This document shows, piece after piece, positions 52,131 through 63,836 of a stretch of DNA of 64,000 nucleotides (position 1 is its first letter; each line of letters opens with the position of its first letter). The stretch covers positions 979,524 through 1,043,523 of the forward strand of contig VXAI01000039.1 of the NCBI GenBank assembly GCA_013399305.1. The letters are read 5' to 3'. Under the pieces are notes generated by a model, which was not told the DNA's origin, did not search any database, and was given only the letters and a program-made list of their open reading frames with translations. The position numbers and the translations under genes are program-made. The stretch comes from Rostratula benghalensis (lineage: Eukaryota > Chordata > Aves > Charadriiformes > Rostratulidae).

Positions 52131-52852
52131 CTGTAAGAGAACATATTTCTGTTCATTTATCTGGTAAAATACAATATCGTATTTAAAACTGTTCACTCTT
52201 AGTCCAGTATCCAGGCATCAAATGATATTATTCATGTCCCTCTTGTACTTTTTGGTTCATTTCACCACAAAGTGAGACTGCTCAAAGAACAGTTGGTAGA
52301 TTTGCTCACAATCGTGACAGAGTGAACAGTGTTGTATTATAATCAGCATGACTGGCTGCCACTCTCAAAGTTCTACAATAGGCTTGCCATTCATTTTAAA
52401 AAAAAAGCTTTTTATGAATTTTAACATTTTAGTATAATCTGTATGTATGTAAAACAAACATCTGACATACTATCTCTTGATACAGATCTTCCTCTTGGAG
52501 AAGACCTCATACTAAGGAACACTGGGGGACACTGTCAATGCTCAAGCAGAAAAACTTTATTTCAACTCAAACTACATTCTTACTCTTTTCCAAAGAGTGT
52601 GACTACCTCCAACTGACAGAGAAACTAAGTTACCTATAAGCAGAACTGAGACCACTTTGGACACTACTGCCTTAGAGGACAGGAATAAAAATCAGGTACC
52701 AGGCTCAAGAGGGACAGTTTGAATTAAAACACAAGAGTTAATTTTTGTACTAGGTTGCATCTCTAAGGTTAGACTGCATTTCTTACAACCCTCAGGGCTA
52801 AAAGCAGCATCACTGGAACTTTTAAAAAACTGTCATTTTAAGAGTCATTGTG

Positions 52853-52888
52853 TTATCATGGTTATCATGGTCATCATGGTTATCATGG
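52853..52888. repeat. 9-bp tandem repeat (ttatcatgg), four copies
   Basis: Four units; the third has one change (tcatcatgg). A short minisatellite in intron 1. Confidence 0.92.
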
Positions 52889-55800
52889 ATACCAACCAGC
52901 TCAAGTATGAAAAAATCCCATTTATATTAAATATGTTTATTAATTAATTATTTTAATTTATTAAATTCTGCAGCAAGTGAAATTCCATCACAAGATGCTA
53001 CTGGCAGCATATAGACTGTATTAACTATACAGATCATGGATTGAAAATCCTTCTAGAAGGCAAATACAAAGCTCAAGGAAAGCAACAAAGAACCTGTCAG
53101 TTCTCCCCCAGGTGACCATGTAACTGGGCCGCAGCAAAACGCTGCTAAAAAAAACTATTTCCAAAAGTCAGCAGCCTCTGTGACAGGCAATACCTCATGC
53201 ATGAAGACTTCACGAACCAGGTCATTTTACCACAGAGTTGCAGTCCCTGGACAGGACATCCATTTCAATGAGTTAAGCCCCCTTTTTTTTGCCAGAGTAG
53301 TGCCCTAGTTACAGCTATGGAGACTTGTGGTGCAGAATTAACGTGCTTTTCCCTCCAGAGTCCATACAGGGAGATCTCTAAGCCAGACCTAGCAGCTTTG
53401 CATCCACACTAGCTTATCCAGTTAAGGCTAACATTCTAGCTGGACATCCAGCTTCCAGTCAAGCTGCAGGCTTGTCATTCTTCCTAAGTGAAGTACAATC
53501 TTTCAACAACCTTTCTTAAAGGACAGAAGTCTTTCTAGAAGCTGACTAATACTACAGTTAAGGCAGGCAAGGCCAAAACAAAAAGCTCCTTTATCAAGGT
53601 TTATTGTGGTGTGAGAGTTTTGATGACAATTTAATATCTTTATTTCTGCTTAAGTAAGTATTCTTCTATGAAACGCAAGCAAAGAAGTTGAAGAACGATC
53701 TGGGGAAGCCATCATGGATATGCTCACAAGTCCTCAGACTGTAGCAGTTCTCACCTTGGTTAATCCTGTGCAGTAATGCAGCTCAAGGGCTCCAGTTAAC
53801 AAACACAGCCTGGTTACTTTTGGATAGCTGCAAGGATTCCCCTTCCCCACTGTGCAGAGCCCTCAGCTGCTTGCAGCAAAGAGGCTGGACCACTACAAAT
53901 TACAAGTTAGCACCCCGAGCAGATACCAAAGTGGGTTTTCTTTAATACGTGGGACTAAACAGCAGTTCTGCAGCTGCTCCATGAGCTGCTGAGCCACACC
54001 AGCTGCAGGAAGGGGCCCACAACCAAACTGGCACCCCACTCAGCAATCCCATTTCAGTCCATTGCTACAGATGAGTCAAAGCTTTCTGGTACATTATATA
54101 CTGAACACTTCCCATTAGAAAATACACTACAGAAATGCACACATGCAAATAAAAATTGGTATTGTTAAAACTGATATTTATCATGACAAAACCATTACCA
54201 GAAGACATGTTTTTCTTAACTGAACTGTCAGCAAGACCACTGCTGCTGTAAATCACTGCAGCTTCTAGCAGGGAAAGTGATTTTTTTTGTTTGTTTCTGT
54301 TATAAACCAGTTCAGGAACATCACCTGTAAAACCTCAAATAGAAAATGACATCTCAAGTGGGTACAACAGCAAACAAAGGCTATCTGGTCCCACAGCAAA
54401 GCTAAGAGGCCTGGGGCATAAACACCAAGAAGAAAGTCATTAAAGGTTCCCAAGTCTATCCTGTTCATTTGAGTGGCAAAGGAAAATTAAGCAAGACCAC
54501 TAAACAGTAAATCAACAAATTTTATTAGCCTTTAACTTTTATAGACTGAAGTGTATAAGTAAGTTAAAACCACATAAGCATTTGCTTTACACGTATTTCT
54601 CAACTCTTGAAGAAAAACAACCTGACAAAGCCTGAAAACCCAGATTTTTTTTCAAATTGTTCAGTGTTGAGATTTTTCAGGACTACACATAAGCTTCAAT
54701 GTATTGCTGCATGTAGGTTCATTGATAATATTATCTTTGGAAAGGCCAGCATTAAACACTTTACAGTATTTGGTGACTTAGCTCTTCAGTTCCATACTCC
54801 AAAAGCACAGTAAAGACTACTGTGATTTTATCCCACCATGCCACCCATCTTCCAGAGATAGAGTAACCAATTATGGAATCATTATGACCACCACAGGCAA
54901 ACCTGTAAAAAATTTACAAAGTGGCATAAAATTTTAAAATGATCACACAACCCCATCTGACAAAGCAGTTGTAACTACTGAAACTTCTGCAGTTTCCAAA
55001 TCACCTTTTGTAAAAAACAAGACACATGCCAGGCCATTTGTGACAGATGAAGTACATATAATTCAGTCAATTGAAACTGAAGAAACTGATGCATTTAAGA
55101 TGACTTTAAAAATCATACGCTTGTATGCCTCCAGTGCAACTTGAATTTGCAAACTCTAAAGAGGCCTTTCCATGAAAGGACCATAATCAAAGGTCCTGAA
55201 ACACAATCAAACAGAAGGTTCCTACAGAAAACATCCCAAAACAGGGTATCCATGGAGGACAGCCACGTTGAAAGGCCAAGCATCAAAGCTTGTTTTGATA
55301 AGATTCACTTGCCACCTCTCAGAGCATCCTCAGGGGCAGAGTCCCTTATTAGCTTGGGCTACTTCACACCGATAAAATGCAGAACCTTTACCCTCATTTT
55401 AGCTTTTTTTTATTTATTAACACAATTTAGACTTTTCAGGCAAGTCAGAGTACCTCAGAAAATATATTGTCCAGGAGAGAAAGGAAGTAGTAATCCCATT
55501 ATAAGAAAGGCAATAGCGAAAGAACACCTGAAATTTAAGGGTAAAACCCTCATCAGTCAAACCAAAGAAAAGTCAGAAATTCAGAACGACTGACAGGCTC
55601 TTCTTTTTCTAGTCATCTCACAGAAACAACTGAAGACTAAGGCTTGGTGAAAGCCAGGAGATGGACATAACTAGGACAGCTTTATATAAATCCAGAGACA
55701 GGCAGACAGCTGAGAGAAAACACCATTTAACTAGTTCTTTGCCAGTGCGATATTCTTAACTTTTTTTTTTTCCAATTTATACCTGTCACTTTAGGCTGAA

Positions 55801-58450
55801 AGTGAGGGGAAAAACCCCACTGTAAGTAGTAAACTAGCAGCTGGAAAATTAGGCGAAATAAAACTCTTAAATCCCGTAAAACAACACAGAGGACAGAGAC
55901 ACCACCAAATGCTTACTACTACTACTGCCAAGACCTGTCCCACTCCCCTTTCACACCCTGCTCCCAGCCTGCAAGCTTGTCCTGTCCCATCTCTTCTTGT
56001 GGCATTGAACTCAAGTAACAAGAGGCAACAGGGTGAACAGGTTGAATGACTGATGAGGTAAGTGATGCAAGGAAAGCAATAGAAGCATCAGTTGATATCC
56101 TCTCTTATATGCTCTGGTTAGGACTTCCATGTTAAACCCACATTCAGTTTAATTACCTAATCACTAACACTCTCAGACGCCACATAATTCACTGCCCAAC
56201 TTCAAGACTCATTTTCAGAAAGTGGTAAAAAGCCCAGCCAAATAAATATATGGAATTCTAGAATTGTACAATTGTACAGTACAATAAATCAAGTAGTTGG
56301 TTTGATCAGTTTAAGCACAGTGGTACTGTTTTAACCACTGTCCAATTAATGTCATTTAATCACAATGTAGCATGAACTTCTCCAAATGCCAATTCTAACC
56401 TCCACAAATCTGCTGTTATGTAAAGTTTCATTTATCACATGGAAGACTTACAACTTTCAGTAGGCATTCTTCCTCCTCCTTTTACCTGCTTGCTCTTAAG
56501 AACACACTGACTCCAAAAGGAGTTAAATTTCACAGGAGTGTATAATCCCAGGTCAAGCATACCTGCAGGTCTTGCTGTGATCTTAGGCAAAGTGGGAAAG
56601 ATGCTCTTACTTAACATAATCCCACTTGTCAGCATACTAAACATAGCTCATATGAGAATACAAGCCCTCAAAATGGAGATGCACACGTCTTAGAGATACA
56701 CCACCTTTTGAGAATCACTATAAACTCTAAGCAAAGGGTGAAAGTTCAAGTTAAGTCACTCTATATCTCTTTGCTTTAGTACTGCACACTGAGACTAGAT
56801 TTTTTTTCCCCAAGACAGCTCTTCTAAAAACCACCAGGAACTTCTCCCACCTCACTAGGCAAATCACTCAGTTTAACTGTGTTCTAAGTAAACTGAAAAG
56901 TCTTCAAGATGGGAAAAAGGGCACCTGATTCAGCATTACTGAAGGTCTGAGATTTTGCATTTATGTTCTCTTGTAAATTCCTTCAAAGGGTTTCAAATGG
57001 GAAGGAGATACAATACATTGTTGGAAGTACTGCCAGAGCGTTCAAGCAAAAGAGTTACCAGTCACAAAGAAAACAAACTGAAGCTTCCTAGGAAGTGATA
57101 TGCTTGTGACACTAACAGAGTTCATGTACTACAAACACTGCAAGAACATAAAAGAGAGAATTCCAAAGTCAAGGGCAGCAATTTATCAATTCATCTTTTC
57201 ACATGAAAAAGTCTGCATTTTGCAGGCCCTGAGCCTGCAGGCCTGCCAGGATGTTTCCCAATTGACTACACAATCTGCGCTCTTCATTCTACCCATGTGA
57301 ATCCATCCGAAAATTATTACCCCTGCTTCAAGTTGCACAAGGCAGAATTAATCAGTGACTCAGCTTTACAGACAACTGTTTGAGTAAGGTCAGACTTCTT
57401 TTCCTTGGCAAGCATATATCAGACAACCACAACAAAATGAGTCAGAGTAGTGTAAGAATGGTATCTCAAGTAAGGCTTCCCAGGGCAATTTAACCTCATC
57501 TGTTGTACATTGCACCATAGGTGGAGTGGTCAATTCAGGTGTCTCTGCACAGAGTGGAAGTCTACAGCAAGCTACCAACAACTTCTTGCCCTTTCCTGGC
57601 TCTCCCTCAAGGAACACTCAGTAGCCAGTTCTTTTAGTTCTACCTCCTCAATTGCTTATCTCGGACATGTTGAAGAAGCTGGCATTTTTATGGCTAACAG
57701 CTTGCTGGTTGACAAATCAATTTGATCAGCTCTCTTCAACACTGACCACTGATTATTTTCCAGCTTGAGGGAGATCGCTCTGCCTTCAGCATTAAAGGCA
57801 TACTCCAGAAAATTTCCAAAGAATAGTTATATATGTTAGCCTTCATAAAAATATTTTACTTCCAACAGTTATTAGTAGTGATTTCAAAAGCATGCTTACA
57901 GAAGACTACTTTCCCCAAACAGCTTTTTGCCATTACTATAGACCCAAGCAGAAAGAAAACAAGGAATATCACTGATGCTCTAACAAGTCACTTTAAATCA
58001 GGTTTCTCCAAGCCTGATTTTGGGCTGATACCACCAGAGCACTTCACCCCTACAAACCTAACTTGATAACTTCCAAAAGCCACTCTGGAAACCTCTTCCT
58101 CAGTACAGAAGTGGGCACTGAGCCACAGTTCAGCAATTACTATTAGCACTCTCTATATCCTTGAGTTAAACACTAGAAAGATAACTGAAATAACAGCTAA
58201 AAGAATGCATTGCCTACAAACTTGAGGGGCTAACTTCATGATTAAAAAGAAAAGCTAAAGTTCTCAATAAATGGGTGTGGAACTGGACAAACCTATGACC
58301 GTGGCTATTTGAAGAAAACATCTAGGACTCAGCTTATTTCTATTAGGTCCATCCACCTAGTTATTTCTGAAAGAAGTGCCATTGCTAATGATTTCCCAGC
58401 AAGGCCCATGTCTAAACATAGGAAACAAAGTGTCAGCAGCAAATACATAC

Positions 58451-58472
58451 ATATCCTTTTGTAAGGATATGT
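58451..58472. other. Short hairpin (catatcctt-ttgt-aaggatatg)
   Basis: A 9-bp perfect stem with a 4-nt loop. It has no U-tract or microRNA-length stem, so it is listed only as structure. Confidence 0.6.
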
Positions 58473-58867
58473 TGCTGTGTTTCAGAAGGGAAGCAGCAAG
58501 TTCATTATCGAACTGACTCCAAGGCTCTGGGAAAAAGCTGGGATTTTAGACAAAAGGTCACAGGAGTCCTTCCTGTCTAGGCATATGAAAGGCAGGAAAG
58601 ACTTGAAAAAGCAGCCTCGGTATGTGAGTGCTATAAATGAACGATAACACACACAAAAAAGTGTTATAAAAGCATCACTGCCAACCTCCTACAAACACAA
58701 CAGACCAATACAGCCTATTCACCCACTACAAACAATTCACAGAACGTAAGTAAGGTGACAGTAAAGTTCCACTCTAGCCCATGCAAAGGATACCTAAAAT
58801 GTGACACATTATCATGTAGACTGAAATCATCTAACCATTAAAAAAAAGTCAACAGCACTCTTCAAAG

Positions 58868-58882
58868 GGAAAAAAAAAAAAA
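58868..58882. repeat. Poly-A run
   Basis: About fourteen A followed by cccc in intron 1; similar to other A/C low-complexity tracts in the window. Confidence 0.75.
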
Positions 58883-59132
58883 CCCCAACCTCTTATATAT
58901 ATGCAGAACAAATCAGTCATTTGGTTATCCTGGCTAAAAAAGTGTTTTGTCAACTCTGTGACATCACCAAAAACCAGGATTTTCAAGCCAGTCTACAAGA
59001 ACAGACAGTAGAAGCATAAGAAAATTTTTCAACTAGCGATAGGCATGTAACACAGTGGAGATGTTCCTGATCTGGTGAAATTAACAATGACAGTTAAGAT
59101 CTTTCTCAGGGAAAAGATAATATATCTCTAGA

Positions 59133-59879
59133 TGTCCTGGTTTGAGGTAAAACAGAACCAATTTTCTGGTTTACAATTTTACTTTTTTTAGCTGGGCCTC
59201 TTCTAACTAACTCTGAAATTAACAGCATATTGTTCAGAAAACTGTTCACTCTCACAGTGATAAGACCTGATTATACCAAGGAATGGTGTGCAGAGAGGCC
59301 CTTGCTTATACTTATTGTTATAAAAACCAAGGACAGGGAATTTCGTTATTTGCCTCTTTGGAGGGTCAGAAGCAGAAAAGAGTAGAGGGGTCACACCTGC
59401 AGGGAGGAGCAGACAGGACAGGTGGCCCAAAACTGACCCGCTGGGGTATCCCATCCCATCCACATCATGCTCAGTGTAAAAGCTGAGGGATCAAAGGGTC
59501 AACACTCTTTCTCCAATGGCCGATGAGAGGAGGACCCTGTCTGTTCATCTGCCTTTGATCCTGATCTGACCCTTCCTGACTCCAGATCTGAAATCCAGCT
59601 CCTGTCAGTCACCAAGTCCAGTCTGGGAGTTTTCCTAATGCCTGCTGGAGACGTGGTCGTCATCCTGGGAGCTTGATACAGTTTTGTATATACTGTATGC
59701 TCTTTTTTTCTTTTTAATGAAAATATAATAATAAGTAATAAAGTAGTTTAGTTGTTTGGGTTTTTTTTCTAAACTCCTAAATCATCTTAATCCCTTCCTC
59801 TCCTTTCTTTTTCAGGAGAGGGAATGGAGGGGAAGGGAGAGATCATCATCTGTCTTTTTAATTGGTCAAAACCACGACT
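59133..59879 (+). mobile_element. Solo LTR, near complete, bird ERVL-like, with flanking duplication
   Basis: It begins tgtcctggtttgaggtaaaa and ends gtcaaaaccacgact, about 747 bp. Inside are a TATA-like stretch (tttgtatatactgtatg near 59,685) and an AATAAA at 59,737-59,742, giving the U3-R order of an LTR. The bases ctctaga lie on both sides (59,126-59,132 and 59,878-59,884); with a 5-bp duplication (ctaga) the LTR ends at 59,879. No internal retroviral region or second LTR is next to it, so it is a solo LTR left by recombination. A shorter relative is at 20,738-21,043. It is antisense to TNKS. Family naming is from memory of bird repeats. Confidence 0.85.
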
Positions 59880-62800
59880 CTAGACCAAAGGAGTGCAATG
59901 GAAGGGCAAGGGAGCAGAAGAGTTTGTCTCATTCAATACAGTTTGAAGAAGAGAACTGTTAAGTAGAACGCAGGATACTCAAATGAAGCTGGTAGAAAAT
60001 GCAAGCAGCAGCAAGTTACTTTTAATGCCAGTGCACACTCTGACCATTCAGTGGAACTCCTTACCACAGGATGAGAAACCCATATAGAAACCAGGTCTTG
60101 CTCAAACAGTTGCCAAGCTATAAACTGCAGGATGAGTACTCAGAGAGGTATCAAGTACAAAGAGGGCAAGCGTACCCTAGACGTCTGTTTTTGGTCACCA
60201 GCATGGTTAAAACCTTGAGCCAGACATACCTTTATTTAGGCCTAGCACAGCTTCTTTTTAATATTTTTTTCATTATAATCATGCTAATTTTCATTGGAAG
60301 AACTGAATACAAAAGCTATGAATACATTAATACCTCCATTAATTTTTTTTTATTATTAAAGTCATTCAATCTCTTTCATGTCCTTTACAATCTTCTTTCT
60401 TTGATTCTTGAGCACTGCTGGACAATATCCACAGCCTGCACTGCTACCCGAGACCCAAATAACCCACAATCCACACAGCAGTCAAGGCTTTGCTGACCTT
60501 TCCTCTTTCCAAGCACGTGTACCTCTACAGAGGAATTCCTCAAATCACTTGCAAAGGAACAGCTGAACAGTACACAACCTAAAGACATTCAGAACTTCCA
60601 GAAATGCTCTGCTTAGAATAGTCCAGTTGGATGATGAAGGGAAAATTACCTTTTGTTCAACCTCTTTCTGCTTGACATGGGAGGTCTCTATCACCCTGAT
60701 ATGGCCTCAGTATTAATTTCTGTCTTATTAATAGCTAAGCAAAGCAGGTCACATTTATTCAGCACACCAACTGACATTTCAACAGAGCTGAAGAATGGAT
60801 TTCCCTTCATTCAGATCAACTGACAATTCAGATACCCCAGATAAAGACAATCCGGATGACACTGTTGCTTCAACTTGGGGTGGCTGTGCACATTTTATCT
60901 GGAAGCAGATAACAGACAGATGATTCCAAGTTCTAGAACAGATTTAGATCTATCCCCAGCTTTTTAAATAATTGATTACAGAGATTTCAGTTCTCACCTT
61001 ATCCCCAGCTTACGTATGTGCTAAGGATTTTAAGTGCTCTCAGAAGCCACCTCTTTTATCTTCCTTCTGCCACAAGAAAAGAGATAAATGCGATTCTGAA
61101 ACTAGAAACCTCACAAAGCTTAAGGAAACCTGAACTTAGTGCTTTTTTTACAGGGAACTAGAACTAGGGAAGTTGTCCCGGCCTATTACAGTAGAAGTAA
61201 CTTAACCACCTAGCATTGCTGCCAAAAAGGACATCTGAGAAAAAACAGATTGAGCGAAGAAAAGTCAAGTAAGCAAGGGGCAAAAAGTTTTTTTAAAAAA
61301 AAAAATCAGTTTGCAGTGATGATTACTTAAGTCACAATTGTATGCTAGAAGCAGAAGCAAAAAACAAGAGGCACCCTGATTCACATAAGCAGCTTGCTTT
61401 CATTCACATACACCCAGCTATATTTATAGGACTGGTTTCTGAGCTCTTTTGCCAAACAGACTAAAATGCAGGATACCAAGATCACTATAACAGATAATGC
61501 CTAATGCTATTAACAAGTCAACTCCATTCAGACCACACAGACATACTGTGCTCATTTGAGATAAAATATGTACAGTAGCTACGGGAAGTCTCTAAATCCA
61601 GGTAGATACAGGAATTTATTAGGTACAAGAACCTCATCTGCTGCTTTCCTCACACTCTGAGAAAGTGCCTTCCAGTGCTATTACAGTAACATCTTATTGA
61701 CACTATCAACTTTCAAAGCCTTATCCCCTTAAGCAAGTTTTGTCCATTTCTTCTCTAATTAAAGTAGAAGTTATGACTGCAGCATCAGCACTAGAGTTTG
61801 TACTAGCATTGAAGTTAAACTCTGAGTTATCAAGTTCTAAGGGGAAGCAGCAAAGTCCAATTTTAAATCTGAATCCCAAACAAGCAGAGCAGACTCAAGC
61901 CACCCAAAACTTGAAGAACTTCACATGCACACACACAGTTGCACCAGGTTTTGCTAAAATTAAGTCCATCTCCGTACCGCAGAAGTTCACTGTGTTTGAA
62001 ACTCCACTTGCATAAGGTCACACTTTACTGGTGAAGCTCCGGGAGCAGAGAATAATAAAAAGGAAATGGCTCAGGACCAGAAGTTCCCTTAGGGGCATCA
62101 CGAAACACTACTTGTACTTTGAAAATGAAAACAAACCCATACAGTCTCAGGGAGTATTATCCGACTGATAATTTGCACAGCAGAGTTCCAGGTAAGACTG
62201 TGCCATAAAATATTCATTTCTATTAGCAATTTCAACACAGTGTTTTAGAGCCATACACCAACATTTTAATACCAGCCACTCAATACAGCCTTCATAGTTA
62301 TCTTTTGTGTGCTAGTACACCACTTAAAGCTCAAACAAGAACTCTGCCCCTCTCCTACAGAAAGTGTAGTCCCACAACACCGTGGGACACGTCACAAAGC
62401 CCTCAGTCTGACCACAGAGGTTGCAATTTTGCAAGTCCCAAGTTAAAGCTGATATCTTAAGACATCTTCGTTATTTTTACTTTTATCATAAGCTTCACGT
62501 GCCCCATGCCCCCTAGCAAAGACTGCACCCTGTACAAAACATTCTCCTCATGGCCTACACTACCTTGTAATGGCTATACAACCTCGAAGGCAATGTTTAC
62601 TTCCAGTTAACAGAAACTCGTGGACCTTACTGTTAACTGCTTTTATGACATTATTTCTGATCACACTGACATCTCTTCCCTGCTCAAAGAGGCACAGTCT
62701 CTCCTAGACACATCTGTAACTTCTGATCAAGTTCAGTATTTCCACTTCATCTCTTTTCCCAGGCCACAAGAGATGCAGAGATAAAGCAGCAGCTACAGCC

Positions 62801-63337
62801 AAATAAAACAAAACGCAAGGCATCAACTTCAATTCCTATCAGGTCTACGTGCATCGCAGGGGTCCCTGACTTTCAAGGGCTGCTATCGTACACATGAAAG
62901 TCTTCACTTCAAGTCACCTCTGTCCTGAATTCCAGCTTCTCACTGGGCACACGCACACAACCTTGCAGCCTGCGTGTCAAGTACTTCTGTACTTCTGGAC
63001 GGTACAGTCTCCCTTACGCCTCCAGGAACTCATCTCCCAAGCATTTCACCCGAAGGAGGGATCTTCTTCCATTTTATCAGGAAGAGCAAAATAAGAAAGA
63101 AGATTTAACAGCTGTCTCCCCACCACCTGCAGCGAAATACCGCCGGGGAAGCACGCTCACACTGCTCCTCTCAGCTTCCTCCCGAGTTCTCCCGACCCCT
63201 GGAGAGGCTGGAGGTCCGCCCCCCGGAGCCAGGGAAGCTCCTCCTGGGCAGCCGGGTCGGGAGCCCTGCCCTCCCTGTCCCAAGGCACGGACGGGAGACC
63301 GGACCGGCCCCGGCCCCTTCCCGCTCCCGGTACCCAC

Positions 63338-63833
63338 CGGCGGCAAAGTGGAGCGGCGTGGACTTGCGGCCGGCCATGTCTTTGGCGTTCACGTTGCCCG
63401 TGTCCACCAGGCGCTTCACGCGCGTCACGTCCCCATTGCGGCAGGCCTCCAGCAGCTCGCGGAAGGCCCCGTTCGCCGCGCCCGGGCTCGCCGCCTCGGG
63501 ACTCTCCGCCGCCGGACTCGACGCGACCGACGACGAGGCGGACGAGGTGGAGGACGAGGAGGAACTGCTGGAACTGCTGACCGGTGGCGGGCCCGGAGCG
63601 GCGGAGCCCGCGCCCTCCGAGCACTCCAGGGCCGGAGGCCGCTCCGCCTCGGGGGGAGCCTCCCCTTCGGAGCCGGCCAGGCTGTGGCGCTGCGCGGCGG
63701 GGGCGAGGTCGGTGGGTGGCAGGCTAGGGCTGCGCGGCGGCGAGGCGGCAGCCGGCGGCGGCGAGGCCGGCCCAGGCGGCGGCGGCGGGTGATGGTGGTG
63801 GTGGTGGTGTTGAGAGCGACGCGGCGCCGCCAT
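63338..63833 (-). CDS. TNKS: TNKS exon 1: start codon, His/Pro/Ser-rich region, start of ankyrin cluster 1
   Basis: This exon codes for residues 1-165 plus the first base of a split glycine. The ATG at 63,833-63,831 has A at -3 and G at +4 (GAAGATGG, a strong Kozak context). It is the first in-frame ATG in the window, and the product begins MAAPRRSQ, as tankyrase-1 does. Then follow seven His (residues 9-15), five Pro (16-20), a Pro/Ala/Ser-rich stretch, ten Ser (86-95) with more Ser to about 106, and an AESPEAA segment (109-115). The ordered part starts near residue 122 with the [12 protein letters not shown] helix and the [18 protein letters not shown] ankyrin motif. The donor is G|GTGGGT at 63,338/63,337. 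The His/Pro/Ser region (about 120 residues) looks shorter than the human one, judged from memory. It is GC- and CpG-rich, unlike the introns. Plus-strand ORFs across it are shadows. Confidence 0.95.
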
Positions 63834-63836
63834 CTT
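63826..63836 (-). promoter_or_regulatory. YY1-type site overlapping the start codon (AAGATGGCGGC)
   Basis: The minus strand reads AAGATGGCGGC, which matches the YY1 consensus and includes the TNKS ATG. YY1 sites in this direction just after the transcription start, often overlapping the initiator codon, are a known feature of some vertebrate housekeeping genes. If functional, the 5'UTR would be short. Inferred from motif only. Confidence 0.5.

Larger units (their letters stand above)
52131..63337 (-). other. TNKS: TNKS intron 1 (11.2 kb)
   Basis: Bounded by the donor GTGGGT at 63,337 and the acceptor cttacag at 52,131. The content is mostly unique AT-rich sequence with no exon-like frame that I can support. 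It holds the solo LTR at 59,133-59,879, a 9-bp tandem repeat at 52,853-52,888, poly-A and poly-T runs (for example 58,868-58,882 and 55,760-55,771) and a small hairpin at 58,451-58,472. The stretches 52,900-59,120 and 59,890-63,100 contain nothing else I recognise. Confidence 0.9.
1..63833 (-). other. TNKS: TNKS (tankyrase-1) gene, 5' part: exons 1-3 and introns
   Basis: Three minus-strand exons at 63,338-63,833, 51,906-52,130 and 32,504-32,599 join into one open frame of 272 residues plus a split glycine. The product is tankyrase-1, a poly(ADP-ribose) polymerase known to modify TRF1 at telomeres, axin in Wnt signalling, and Golgi and spindle proteins. Only the N-terminal low-complexity region and the first part of ankyrin repeat cluster 1 lie here. 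All introns are phase 1 with GT donors and AG acceptors, so this is the living gene and not a processed copy. I chose TNKS over TNKS2 because of the long His/Pro/Ser-rich N-terminus and the exon 2-3 residues [26 protein letters not shown] and [21 protein letters not shown]2 has a short N-terminus and differs at several of these positions. Exon 4, expected to open with GEYKKDEL-like residues, was not found in positions 1-32,503. Confidence 0.95.

Noticed and set aside
52131..63337. Intronic microRNA such as the mammalian miR-597 in TNKS
   Set aside because: No hairpin of 60-80 nt with a long stem was seen, and that microRNA is known only from mammals.
32504..63833. TNKS2 as the identity of the gene
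   Set aside because: Long His/Pro/Ser-rich N-terminus and exon 2-3 residues ([29 protein letters not shown]) fit TNKS, not TNKS2.
32504..63833. Processed pseudogene or retrocopy of tankyrase
   Set aside because: Three exons with intact GT-AG sites and matching phases in order, a CpG-island promoter, and no stop in frame.
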